Source: Anisus vortex (taxonomy: Eukaryota > Mollusca > Gastropoda > Planorbidae). From it: a DNA stretch of 64,000 nt. The notes beneath the pieces are model-generated. The model searched no databases and was not told where the DNA came from. It saw nothing but the letters and a program-made list of their open reading frames with translations. The position numbers and the translations under genes are program-made. Positions within the stretch are counted from its first letter, which is position 1, and each line of letters begins with the position of its first letter. The stretch spans positions 36,365,306 to 36,429,305 of the forward strand of contig OX421498.1 in NCBI GenBank assembly GCA_949126835.1. Reading direction: 5' to 3'. Shown here in pieces: positions 25,001-37,500 of this stretch.

Positions 25001-28000
25001 TACCTTGAATATTAAAATAAATATGAAATAAGTTAGTTTTTTACAGTCATTTGAACGCTCAGCATAAATCTTAAAGAAAAAATATCTATTAACAGTGATA
25101 GAAAGTAGAAGAAAGATTTTTTTACTCTGGTTTAAAAAAATAGCTCCATCCAACACCACCAGGAAATTTCATGGACAACCAAAATGCCAATAACACAATA
25201 AAATGGCCAATAAGGGCTTTTTCTGCAAAACTAATTTTGTAAAAAAAAAAAGGTGTTAGATGAAAACATGTAAAAATAAAATATTGAGTTATTTAAATTT
25301 AAATGGAATTAAAACTGGAACTTACGAAAGAGGACCCAGCTTTTTAAGATGAACTTTCACCACATTTTTCATAGCTTCAGTTTTTACAGTGTCTCCACAA
25401 CTCCAATTCATTAATTCTCTAATTAGAAATTAGATATACATTAAATATTGATAAAAGCATTATTTCCTTACTAGTTTATAATCTAACAAAATATCCAGAA
25501 ATACAAAGAGATGAAAACACTTTTCTTATTTCATATAGTCATACAAGGACAAACTCCTAGAAAAATGTTTTCATCCCAAGCAGCAGTCAGGTAGGGAATT
25601 GGTTACCTGAACATGCCAGGATAATCAACCGTTTAACATCATTTACAACTTTAAAAAAAAATGCAAGACTCAACTTAATCATGGATAAGTGCAGGTTGCA
25701 ATAATATTCTGTATCAAGTAAGATAAGATAAACTATTTATTACTGTTTAGAAAATATTGTATTTAAAAGTTTTTCTCAATCTTCTATTAATTTTTTTTTA
25801 AATTTCATAAAAAGATTTTATTTACATAATTGTTACAATGCAAAGTTCTGTATGCCCATAGAACACAATAACCTTTTGTAAAGATGGAGTGTCTTTAATA
25901 TATAAGATATGACTTTAACTAAATATAGACTATGTGATTTAAAATGAAGATTATTGTTAGTTTTTTTCCTGTTTAATTATTATATTAGAATTGTTTTTGT
26001 TTTTACAAGTCTAGTTATTTAGCTTTACCTGAAACCTAAAAAATGAACAACAAGCCATAACCAAGTAAGTATTAAACATAGAAAGGCAACTGGAAAGCAG
26101 CACAAAAACCAGTTAAGAAAGTTCACACCTGACTGTAAACCATAGGACTCGAAAATTCTGCAGATATTTTAAAAAAAGAAATCAGTGTTGTTCATATGTC
26201 CTTAAAAAAAAATGGCTCAAACAATTTATATGTATAAATAAAAAAAGTAATCAAACACGTACAATTGCTAAAAAATTATATTAGTCATAATGTCAGCTGT
26301 AGTAGAAAAAAATAGAAAAAGATTGTTATCAATAATTTTAAAGAAAGATTTAAATATAAACAAATGAAATCAAAATAACACACAAAAAGTATATAAAGGT
26401 AGGTCTAATTTCCATTTTTAGTGCAATCTAAAAACATTTAATTCATTAAACTAGTTTATATTATCAACTAATAAATTTAATGATAATTTTTCAAAATGAA
26501 AAGTTGACATCAACTATAATAGTCTTTGTAAAATAGTTTCAAAATCAATAAGTTGGTACATATTTTATTCCAATTTTGAAAATAATTCACTAAAATGACC
26601 ATTCAAAGGCTAACTAACAAATATATAAAAAAGAAATAAATTGGAAAACTAACGCATCAGCCTGGCCTTGCATTATTAAATTGGTAGATGATCCAGTTAT
26701 AGATCCAATACCTCCTAATGAAGCTGCATAGCAGACACAAAGATTTAGAACCTTGCACATGTGTTTATAGTCTTCACTTGGATAATGGAATTCCTCATCA
26801 TCTTTACAACTTTGATTAGAGAAAGAAACAAAATCATGACTGGTTAAAATTTTAAAGAGGTAAACTATGATCATACCATTACTTTAATGAGTATATATAT
26901 ATATGGTAATTGTAAGGTAATCTCTTTTTTTTCTTTTAATAAAGATTCAAAATTTTTGTTCTAGCACTTTTCTTTTTGGTGATGTATATAATAATCAAAG
27001 ACACATTGCAAATACAAAAGCTGTAGATATGTCTCACAATGTGACTGTCTACGTTTAAATTGGCTTATAAAGTGTTTCTTAAATTTTTTAGATCTACTTA
27101 AATTATAAAACAAAGATTAATAAAGATTAATAAAAATTAAGATTAACTCACTTTTTAATTGCTTGTTGTTTACGGTTGGGTATTTTATTTGAAATTGTTT
27201 CAACTGCATCTGTATGTATAAAAAAAAATTACCGTACATAGAAATAAGAATCAATTTGAACAATTTTGCCTTATTTTTTTTCAGACCATAAAAAAAATGA
27301 GGGCAATGGTAAGAAGTTGGTTACAACACAAATAAAAAGGTGTTTATTATAGGCTATTTATTGACAATTTCTGATTTAAAATAAATAAAATCAACAACCC
27401 TTTATTTTTTAAAGCCAATAAAATGTAAGCAAAAGGAGAAGGTAATGCTGATTTCTTCTTGATAAGTAATTAAAATTTGTTTGTTTTAAATTGGGCTGTG
27501 CCATTATTCCCTTTCTAATTACATTTCCATTTCTTATCTATTGTAATGGCTGAAGAAAACAAATATTTATTAAATTTCAATTTAACATTTAACTAGTATT
27601 AAAAGTATTTCACAATAGGGCTATAATAAAAAATGAAAGTGTTTGGCACAATGTCTTAGTTAAAAAACAGATATTATATATCAACAAAAACTAGGCTTAA
27701 TCAAACAACATTAGCTAACATAATTTAAAAAAAAAAAGGTAATTTAAAATAATGTCAATTTTCTTTCACATTGATAGCTTTAAAAAGAAAGATTTTTTTT
27801 AAGCACTAGAATAATATAAATTATGTGAAGCCTGCTGGTCCAGCGGTTAGTTCACCGGGCTGTCAACCAAAAACCAACGGACAGGTCGCGGGTTCTAGCC
27901 CTGCCACCGACGGATCCCTGTCGCCCTGCAGGAGTTTTGGGCCTAGTGGACGTAGTAATCTTCTATCTAGAAGGAACGTCTGTAAACTTATAAGATAAGA

Positions 28001-30965
28001 TAATATATTACAAGATAAAAGATTATCACACCTGAATTTTCTAAGTTATCAGAATCTGTTTTTGAAGCTTCCAATTCATATAACTGATCAAGTATGGCAA
28101 TGACAACAGGTACCATCATTGCAGTAGCAGATGTATTGTTTACCCATAAGGAGAGAAACCATGTTGGTAGCATAAAACCAAGTGTAAGCCTTAAAAATAC
28201 ATATATATATTGTTAGCTTGAGATAATTTTCAATAGATTTGTTTTTCATTACATTTTAGGACAAATATTAAACTTAAAATCTATTTTTAAATTTGATCTC
28301 TTTTACTTAAAAAATTAATGAATGAATTCCCTTCGAGCACATGTCAAACAAAATAAAAACTATATTTTACTTTACAATGTTTAACATTCATCCAAAATTT
28401 TAGTTTGTTATACATTACCATTTAGGACTGGCACCCATATATAACAATGTTGTAAGAGCTATTCTTTTGTGAAGTTGCCATTTTTCAATGCATAACGCAA
28501 ATGACAGACAGCTAAAGCTAAACATGGAAACATCCTGTAATTTTAAGATTATAAAATAAAAAAATATTTTGTCATTCAGCTTTTTAAAATGTTTAAATTA
28601 GCAAAACATAAAAGAGAAACAGTGTAGTCTGAAATTGCATTCTCACCTTAACATAGCTTAAGGCAACATCCTTGGCAGGTAACACACCAAGTAATGGGAA
28701 AATGACAATTGGAGTCAGGGCTGTTACAGAGAGAGGTAATGCTTCTGTTATCCAGAAAGTGGAGATTATGATGACACCATACAAACAAGCAAATTCCTAG
28801 AGAAGTACAGTTAAAAATGAATTCTTTCTTTCTTTGATTTTGCAGTGATCTTGAGCACGTGTCGGCAAATTTTTGACAGTGTGCCAAAGTAGGTTCTCTA
28901 ACTCATTCAGCGTTCCAACAGCCAAGGAGTCATCTTGTTCTAGCCTCTAGCCCTCTATTTATTGAAGAAGATAATTCATTTGCCATTTTGGGGGTGTCCG
29001 CATGCCATTAGAAATTGCTCTGCATACCAAGTCTGGCACACGTGCCAAAGGTTGCAGACCCCTGATCTAGAGCATGAAAGATGTACATTTTTAACTAGTT
29101 CTAACAAACTCTTTTTGAGCTTTTGTATACCTAGCACTTGTGTTTTTTTTAGTCCAAAATTATTTCACTTTTTTATAATTAAAAGTCAGTTTTTCCAACC
29201 TACATCAGTACAATCAATTACTATTGTACTGTAACTTAAAATATGTTTTATTCCTTTAAATTTGCAAAAATACAAAATTTCTACATATATAATTTTAATA
29301 AAAATCAGCTTATTACAATGTTATTTATAATTACAAACTATTGTAGCCTATTCTTTTAAATAAATTGTTAGTAATCGATTCCAGAACTTTTTGACATTTA
29401 ATAATATCAGTAGTTTCCAATCTGTGGTATGGTACCCTATGGATATCCAGCAGACAGGTTGGAGTACACAAAAATAATGTTAATAATGTAGGGGAAAAAA
29501 AAGAAAAACAAGGTGTTAAAAAACAACAAGAGTGTGGGTATGAGAAATATACCACTCAAAAACAAAAAGACTTGAGGAGAGAGACAAAAGGTAGGGAAAT
29601 ACTGGTATACATCTTGGTTACTCTTTTGATAAGGTTTTATAAGCACTAATGGGTTCCTAATGTCGGATGGCAAAAGTAACAACTGTATTATTAATGACTC
29701 TAAATCATAACCAATAACAATGAACTCAGTTATATTAACGACTTACTCAATTGCATCAACATAAGAACTAAAGTAAGATTATTTGCAGTTGATTGTATAA
29801 TTTATAGAACAATAAAGACATAAAAAGATAGAGAATTACAAAAAGACCTAGATGAATTATTAAAATGAGACTCTAACTGGAGCATGTCTATTCAAACTTA
29901 AAATGATAAGTAATACTAATAAGGAGTAACAATAAACGATAAATTATCTTGGAATCCACATATTGATGAAGTAATTAAAAAATCTAACAAAACATTAGGC
30001 TTCATAAAAAAGGAACTTTCACAAATGTAATCAAAACATATAACTAAAATGTTATCTCACATAAGTTAGACCTGAAATAGAATATGCATCATCTGTATGG
30101 GGCCCATCAACTAAAGAAAACACTAAAAAGTTAGAACCAATTCAGAAAATAGCTGCAAGGATCATTAAAAGCGAATATTCACAACTGACAAGTGTAACAC
30201 CAATAGTTAAATCACTATACCTAGAAACACTAGAGGGCAGAAGGCCAAAGAGTAAAGTAGTAGTAATACATAAAGCATCAAATTCTAATTTAGAAATACA
30301 AAACAATAACAATCTGTTACAAAGCTCAGATAAAAAAAAGAACAGAAATACTTTCCATATCCCTTATGCAAAATCAAAATGCATATAAGTACTCTTTCAT
30401 CCTGAGTGGCATCCGGGCATGGAATGGGTTGCCTGAACAAACCAGGAAAACCAGTAACTTAACATCATTTAAAACACTAATAGAAATGCAGGACTAGACT
30501 CAGACCACGGATGAGCGTATGGCGCAATATTATTTTTTTATAGAAGGAGCATCTGTAATATACAAGATAAGATAATGGACATTTTTGTGCTACACAAATT
30601 CCTTGTGAGATATGTCAAAATCAACAATGCTTTTTTTTTAAAGCCTTGGAAGCCTAAAGGGAATGTAATCCTGATTTCTTCAGGCCATTAAAATTTGTTG
30701 GGTATAAATTGGGCTGTACTATTATTCAAAACTAGTCTGTCTAAAAGGACATTGAGAACAAAGAAGAAGAAAACAAAGGAAATGTTCAACAAAAAGGAAA
30801 AAAGTAGACAAATGAACACATTTCTTTGTAAAAAGTTTAATAATAATAGCCAACATTATAATTTACCTTTGAACCATTTATTATTAAAATAGGTGATGCC
30901 AACAATGGTACAAATATCAATACCAATGTTTTCCATACAAGTAAAATATCTTTTAAAACATTCAT
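22097..30965 (-). CDS. SLC13-family Na+-coupled carboxylate/sulfate transporter, complete, 582 aa
   Basis: Plasma-membrane Na+/anion symporter of the DASS/SLC13 family (NaDC, NaCT, NaS relatives). Fourteen exons (minus): 30965-30867, 28796-28647, 28534-28419, 28189-28032, 27209-27152, 26809-26654, 26157-26029, 25418-25326, 25230-25126, 25003-24906, 24463-24339, 23735-23574, 22877-22740, 22258-22097 (stop included). They sum to 1749 nt in frame. Family marks are [13 protein letters not shown] in exon 2, [20 protein letters not shown] (residues 224-243), [14 protein letters not shown] (about 400-413) and [20 protein letters not shown] (504-523). The substrate motif usually reading SNT is N139-N140-T141; the second is S468-N469-A470. 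Two sequons, N570 and N579, sit at the extreme C-terminus, where family members are glycosylated. Length is normal for the family. Substrate cannot be told from sequence. Introns hold a SINE, LINE 3' ends and a small hAT copy. Confidence 0.95.
25475..25735 (+). mobile_element. LINE 3' end remnant in SLC13 intron
   Basis: Matches the end of the LINE at 29700-30575: GAATTGGTTACCTGAACATG, AACATCATTTACAAC, AATGCAAGACT and a final AAGTAAGATAAGATAA. It is opposite in strand to the host gene. Confidence 0.7.
27828..28011 (+). mobile_element. tRNA-derived SINE with LINE-like 3' tail
   Basis: Starts GCCTGCTGGTCCAGCGGTTA (A box TGGTCCAGCGG). The B box is GGTTCTAGCCC near 27891. A unique part, CCTGCAGGAGTTTTGGGCCT, follows, then the tail AATCTTCTATCTAGAAGG...TATAAGATAAGATAA. 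It lies in SLC13 intron 4, antisense to the gene. It is not a functional tRNA: no intact cloverleaf acceptor stem. Confidence 0.88.
28856..29064. mobile_element. Short hAT copy in SLC13 intron
   Basis: Left end CACGTGTCGGCAAATTTTTG, right end AGGTTGCAGACCCCTG, related to the 10830 element. Flanks are ATCTTGAG and ATCTAGAG, an 8-bp target duplication with one change. Confidence 0.8.
29700..30577 (+). mobile_element. 5'-truncated LINE, C-terminal RT to 3' tail
   Basis: Degenerate reading across stops gives [53 protein letters not shown] and [20 protein letters not shown], the RT C-terminus. The tail AGAAGGAGCATCTGTAATAT...AAGATAAGATAA ends near 30577. It lies in SLC13 intron 1, antisense to the gene. 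Confidence 0.8.
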
Positions 30966-31561
30966 TTTACTTACAAACCAGAATAGAAACTGACATATCT
31001 AAATCATTAATGATGTGCTATGAAAACTCTAGTCACTAATGAATGCCACTATGAATGTAGATTAATAATTAGTCAAGGATTTTAATTACTGTAAACCATA
31101 AAATAGTATCTCAACTTTAAGCATCAATTTGTACAACTTTATCATTAAAGAGAAACTTTGTAATACTATTAAAAGCATGTAATCAGCATTTCAATCACTA
31201 AATTTTATCACACAATTAAAGTGAAATTTACATAGGAGATAAATACAAACTAAATAGGTGAACACTAATTTTTTTTTTATGTAGCACAAGATTTTTAAAA
31301 AGTTTATATTTAGAATCACAGTGTCTTTTTTTTTAACAAAGAAAGAATTTTTTAACACCAGTTAACTTAAAACAGCAAATAATGTGTAGATATTATCAAT
31401 GCTTATATTTTTTGTGTGTCTAATAAATATAAAACAACAACAAAAAAGAATTGGGCGGGTAAGAAACAAACTGTGCAGGAAAAACAGATGTACATATATC
31501 TTTAATCACAAAGTTATTCAATTCATTCATATCCAGAACAATCCTTGGATGTTTAAATATT

Positions 31562-34500
31562 TCAAACTGCAATATCTTTTGTAACAATACTAGCTTTTTT
31601 CTTGGTAACTGAAGGCTGATTTTCTTGGCTATTACTTATGTCAAATTCATTCTGTTATTTGAAGAAAAAAATTAAACCAGATATATTTAATTCAATTAAT
31701 TTATCACAATTTGTCAGACTAAAAATTTTAGTTGTAATAACACATTTTAAAATGTTCATTCTTTCAAAATTATATTATTCAATTGTATCATATACCGGTA
31801 TTAGGGTGGATTATTGTAATACAAAACAGTTAATAAAAAAGTTTGATTAGCCTATTAGAAAACTATGCGATACCCAACATTTCAGCCAAATGTTAGATTA
31901 TAAACTAAGTAGATTCAAATTTAATCTAGTTTTGTAACATTTGTAATCAGCAAAAAAAAGTTAAGCATTTTGTTGTGGAAACAAAAAAAGTTAGCATCTA
32001 AGCATTTTGTTGTGGAAAAAAAATAGAAGTCTCTAAGTAAGAAAGAAATGTAATAATATAACAGTTTTCAAGACTAGATTACACTCCAGCTACATAAAGT
32101 GTTATGCATTCAATGAGCAAAAAACTGAAGAATATTTTCTACAAAACAAAAATAGGACAATCCACTGAATGTAAAGGATGACATGAATGTAAGAAAAGAA
32201 GGTTAAATGATAATAAAAAAAAGTTAAGAGCAGTGAGAATGAAGAGATAGAGAAAGTTCTTTGAGATCAATTTGCCCAACCCAACAAAAAAAAATATATA
32301 AAAGTGCCAGTAATTTCAAAAGGCTCTTCTATGAAGAGCTTGCAAAAGAGTGCAAGCAGCATAAAAAAGGGACCCTAGCGCTGAAGGTCACCAGGACACT
32401 TTTGAACAAGAAAACCAACATGGACAAACTGGTTAAAGACAAAAAAGGAGATCCCATTAGAAAACCATTATTCTTTAAGTAAATATTAAAATCTGTATAA
32501 AGGTAGCTTTTCCCAACTTTCAATGGCCTACAGTAGCTTTTTTTAATAATGGCAGTGTAACTGATACCTGAACTAGATAAAACTTTGAGAAAAAACTTCT
32601 TATGTAACTATGGCATTTAATGAAATGTGTAGGCCTACATCTCATACATAAATATTCAATCATTCACTCTATACAGAAGGTAAATACAAATTAACACAAT
32701 GTTTTCCTTTTACAGCCTTTCCTAGTTGAATTAACACTACTTTAGAGTTGTCTGTGGTATACCTTAGTTAAAATTAAATTATACTATATAAATATGTTAA
32801 TTAGCAATCACAGATTTTCGATTCAGGAAGTCTTTACTGATAAAGAGAACTATATAGAGTGCAACCAAATGTTTTGATTTGTGCATCTGTATATGACTGT
32901 TTGTAAACAAATATTTAATATTGATTACTTACAGAATTTATCTTAGAATATGCTCTTTTTCTTCCCTTTTTTACTTTTGTTTCTGGAGTTGGAAATGGTT
33001 TATCCTCAATCTAAAAAAAAGTTTAAATTTAAATAATAAATAACAAAGTAAATAAATTGTATATTAACATTTTTTTTTTTAAATAAATAGTTTGTTTATT
33101 TGTATAAATAAAATTGATTTATACGTCTAAAACAATAGGATTGAAAAAAATTCCATGTCTAGAATTGATATTGAATATTGGTGTAAAACTTTGGAGCAGC
33201 AAGGATAAACAAAACTCTAAAGGGAAATAATTGGTTACATTTTATTTATTGAATAAAAAAAAACACCTAATGCAATATAGATTTGGCCTAAATTCAGTTA
33301 AAATATTAGTATTTTAGAAGAGAATTAATTAAATTTGATCTTTCCATTACTTCTAAATTTTTTTTAATAAACCCAGTTTGCACACTAAATTCTATCAATA
33401 TTAGGACAAGACAATAGTCTGGGTTGGTGTTAGTGTCAAGAAATGAATATGAAGTGAGTAGAATTGAAATCCTTCAAAAATATTTTAATTACTATAAGTA
33501 ATGTGTGGAAAAAAAAAGTTTTTTACTCAACCAACCTCAGAGTTGCAGCTTCTTGTTATCCGTTTTGCATTTTGTAGGTTAAGCTTACTTGTTTTGAGAG
33601 AAAGAGTACCAATATCCTGAAAAATATTTACATTCTGTTATTATCAATATAATAAATAACCAGACTTTCTTTCATCATTTATAACACTAATCTTTTAGCT
33701 TATTAAAAAGACAGCTAGTAATTGTCTTTTAAATTAAAAGATGACAGAACAATCCACATTTAAATTACCATAATTATGGATTTAATTAGATATTTTACTA
33801 CTGATTTTATAGCGGTACTTTGAATAAATTTTTAAGTTGTATGGGCACTTGTATTCTCTTTTCTAATATATATTATCTAATCCTGGCTTTAGTTGAGTTG
33901 TCTATTTTACCTATAAGTTGGATTTTACATGGTCTATTCTTATTAATGCAATGTTGATGTAAGCAGAGAGCATTACGGTAAGAGTTTGTCTATATGATAA
34001 ATGATAATGCTACATATAATTTTTATTATATTCTAACATTTCAATGAAATACTTTTAGGTCAAACAGGTTTTAAAATATAGATTCCAGATTGAGATACTT
34101 TACCCTGATTTATTGAAGTCTAAACAAATATTTTCAAGATTTAGAATAAATCACTTTTAGTTCCTTTTAAGAAGTTTTATTTGTTTTTTAAGTTTGTAAA
34201 TATATTTTATTGTTGTTGTTTTTTTACATAAACATTTCTTATGTTCACTATTTTGTTTAAATTTGAGAAATCTATTTCAGCTAGAACTGAAAATGCTGAT
34301 GCAAAATATTTGTTTACTGTAAAATGCTTTAGTTTCATAGACATTAAAAGATTCATTTTATTTTGGTTTGATTATGCCTGTTGTATCTATTTAAAAAAAA
34401 TTAAGAACCATAAGTTATATTGTTCTTTATTCCACTATTCTATTAGATTTATATGCCTGATCTAGGAGTCTAGAGATTATGTCATAATCTACTACTAAAA

Positions 34501-37500
34501 CTGGTCTATTAATTTCAATTTACCTTATCTGCAGTAGCTTCTTTAACAGTTTTAATATTCTGAAAAGAAATGTTTATAAGAGATGGCTTATATCTTGTGC
34601 AAATTCCAAATAAAAAAAGATTGCATGCTATCAGCTATGTAATATATAAAGCCAAATGTGTTTATTTGTCTGTGAAAGGATTCTAAATCCCTCAACAACA
34701 AAAAAAAGACATTTTGCAGGAATAATCTATTTGTTTCACCCTTAATCACTATGTTTTTTTTTTTTAAATTATGATCTTCAAGTATTTTTAATTTCTTAGA
34801 AAAATTGACTTTGTATTTGCTTTGAAAATATTTACACACTTTTTTTAAAGCCATTTTATGGTTTTGATGTCACTGTCTAATGAAAATGTGGGATTATATT
34901 CAAGGATAAGCCAAATCAAGTACACAAGACATTTGATTATTTTAATCAAATTAGTATTAAAAAAAAGTAAGCTATCACCTTATGATTTACCATTATAATT
35001 TAAAGTAACTAACTGAAAGAGAACCAACCTTTTTCAAACAAGTAAATGAAAAAGAACAAGCAAATACACCTATTACGGTAATTGAAATGAAGTGGGATGG
35101 TACCCCAGAAGCAATACATTTAGAAGAAAGATATGGAGAGTAAGAGAGCAAGAGAGAAAGTATTATGCTGATAAAATGATGAGATGATAATTTTAGATTT
35201 AGGTCCATTTATTATTTTGGTAGAGTTTCAAAATATCATGAACTTTTTTTGTTAATCCGATAGAAGTATTAGGTAGAAATAATCTAGTAAGTAGTTATCT
35301 TCATTAAAGAAGAAGCGCCTGTAAGAAATAAGATTAATATCATTCAGCTGTAAATAGTCTTGATTGTTTTCATTATTTGTATAGCTCTTGTGAGATCTTC
35401 CCTACTTCATTAGTTTTTGTTATTTTTATTTTTTTCTTCTTTGCCACTATCTGACCTAAATTTTTACTAAAACCATCAATAATCATGTATTAAATCAACA
35501 AATAAATAAAACTATATACATATTTATGGTTTATGGGGGTATGGTGGCCAAGCGTACTGGTGTACTGAAGGTTCTGGGCTAAAATCCTGGTGAAAATTAG
35601 AATTTGTTTCCTGGTCTGGAGGGTATCCCCGAGTCTACTAAGCTCTAATGTGTACCTGTCTTTAGTTGGGGTAAAGTAAGGCGGCTGAGCATTGTAATGG
35701 CCACACAATCACCTAGTATGCTGTGGCCACAGAAACTGGTGTATGCTGCTTCACTGCCCTATGGATCAACTTGGTCCAACAGAATTTTTTTAATACATAT
35801 TTATTTACCTTTAAAAGAAAAAAAAATTCTAAATTTAAAACTAATTTTAAAGACAATACTAACCATTGAACTATCTTTTGTTTCAGACTGGTCTAGTGAG
35901 TTTTGTAAAACAGTAGGAGTACTCAGATAACGTGGGATTCCATCATTTCTAATTTTTTCCACTTCAACTATTTTGCCTAACCTAAAATTGATTTAACCAA
36001 GTACAAATATTAATTGGAACAAATATTTTAGCATAATTAAATGTATATTAGCAAACACAAGTAAAAAAAAACACGCTTATTTAGAACCTAAATGTACATT
36101 TTTTTAGAAATTTAGTAGCCTACCAACAATTTTAGAATTATTCTATACAAGAAAAAATACCTTTCTTAGTCTGCAGAGCTGTTTGCTTTATTGCAGTCAT
36201 AGCCAGATAAACATTTTTGTTCTGTATGTATGGTGTGTTGGTAATGGTCAGTTGAGTGGGAAGTATGTCTAAGGTTGGTTGCTTGAGGCATTCAAGTAGG
36301 AAATGGTCTACTGTTTTGTGTGGGTGGGAAAGGGGTCTACAGTCAGTTGGGTGTGGTGGGTTTCTTCTGTTTAAATGTGAGTTGAGTGCTATATGTCCAG
36401 TTCTTAAATGGAATATTATTTATTATTCAAGTTTATGTTGTCTTGCTTGTTGGACTTGTTGATTGAAATATTGATTTCAATGTAGGCTACAGCTTTTTTG
36501 TTGCCTAATATGCCAATATGTCCTAGCATTTATTGAAGAGTAATGTTGAAATTGTATGTACTTATTTGGTAGTCTATTGCATGTTCTAGTAAAGAAATTT
36601 CTTCTAAGCTTGGTGAGGTGTAGATTGCTATTGTTTGCTGTGCTCATTGGGAGTCTATGAATATGACTATAGCTGTTGGCATGAGCTGTTTGTTATATTT
36701 ATGTTTTACTATCTCTACATCCATGTTGATGGCATCAACATTTGTTTGAAAATGTATGCACAGGTAAAATCTTTTAAACCAGGGAGTTTGAAAAAAAGCC
36801 CCCAAAATTATCCAAAATAGCAAATTAATACTTTCAAAACTTTATGTAATTTACCGGTATATAACCTTTTACGCTAAATATTATGAATTTCTCTTGTTTT
36901 TTAAAAAAAGATAGGCCCCCTATTTAATTATTTTTAATATATAAATGTTACTGTTACAAAAAAAATAAATGAGATTAAAGTAATTTTTTTTTCTATTTAT
37001 TGCCTACCTTTTACCACAATTAGCTGCAGTAAGAAATTTTTCTTTTTCCAGTCTATTAATGAGTCCTTGAGCGACATTATTGTCAATGCCAAGTCTTCTT
37101 GCTAACTGTGGTGCCATCATGCGTTTGTACTCTAAACAAGCAGACAGCGTTCTTCTCCAAAGACATGTTCCCTAGAAAAAATAAACTCAACACACTTCAT
37201 ATTTATTCTAAAATTGCTTAATTGTGGCTTAAATTTGTTCTAAGCTTTACTGGGTTTTTTTTTGTTGAAATTTATAGGTATACTGTTCTATAATGTATTT
37301 TAATTACCAATCAGGAACACTTTTTATAGGTAACTTTTAAACCATTTTAATATACCATCAAAGCGTGTGCAAATTTTATTATTAAATATTATTTTTAGAA
37401 AATTGTATAACTAAATATAAAAATAACAAAGCAAACCCAATATATTTTACTAAATTATTTGACACACAGCTTTTCACTTTAATACTGTGATTATCATCAT

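Noticed and set aside
27828..27905. Possible genuine tRNA gene
   Set aside because: A and B boxes are present, but it continues into a SINE body and LINE-like tail, and a second reverse copy lies at 49437-49608.
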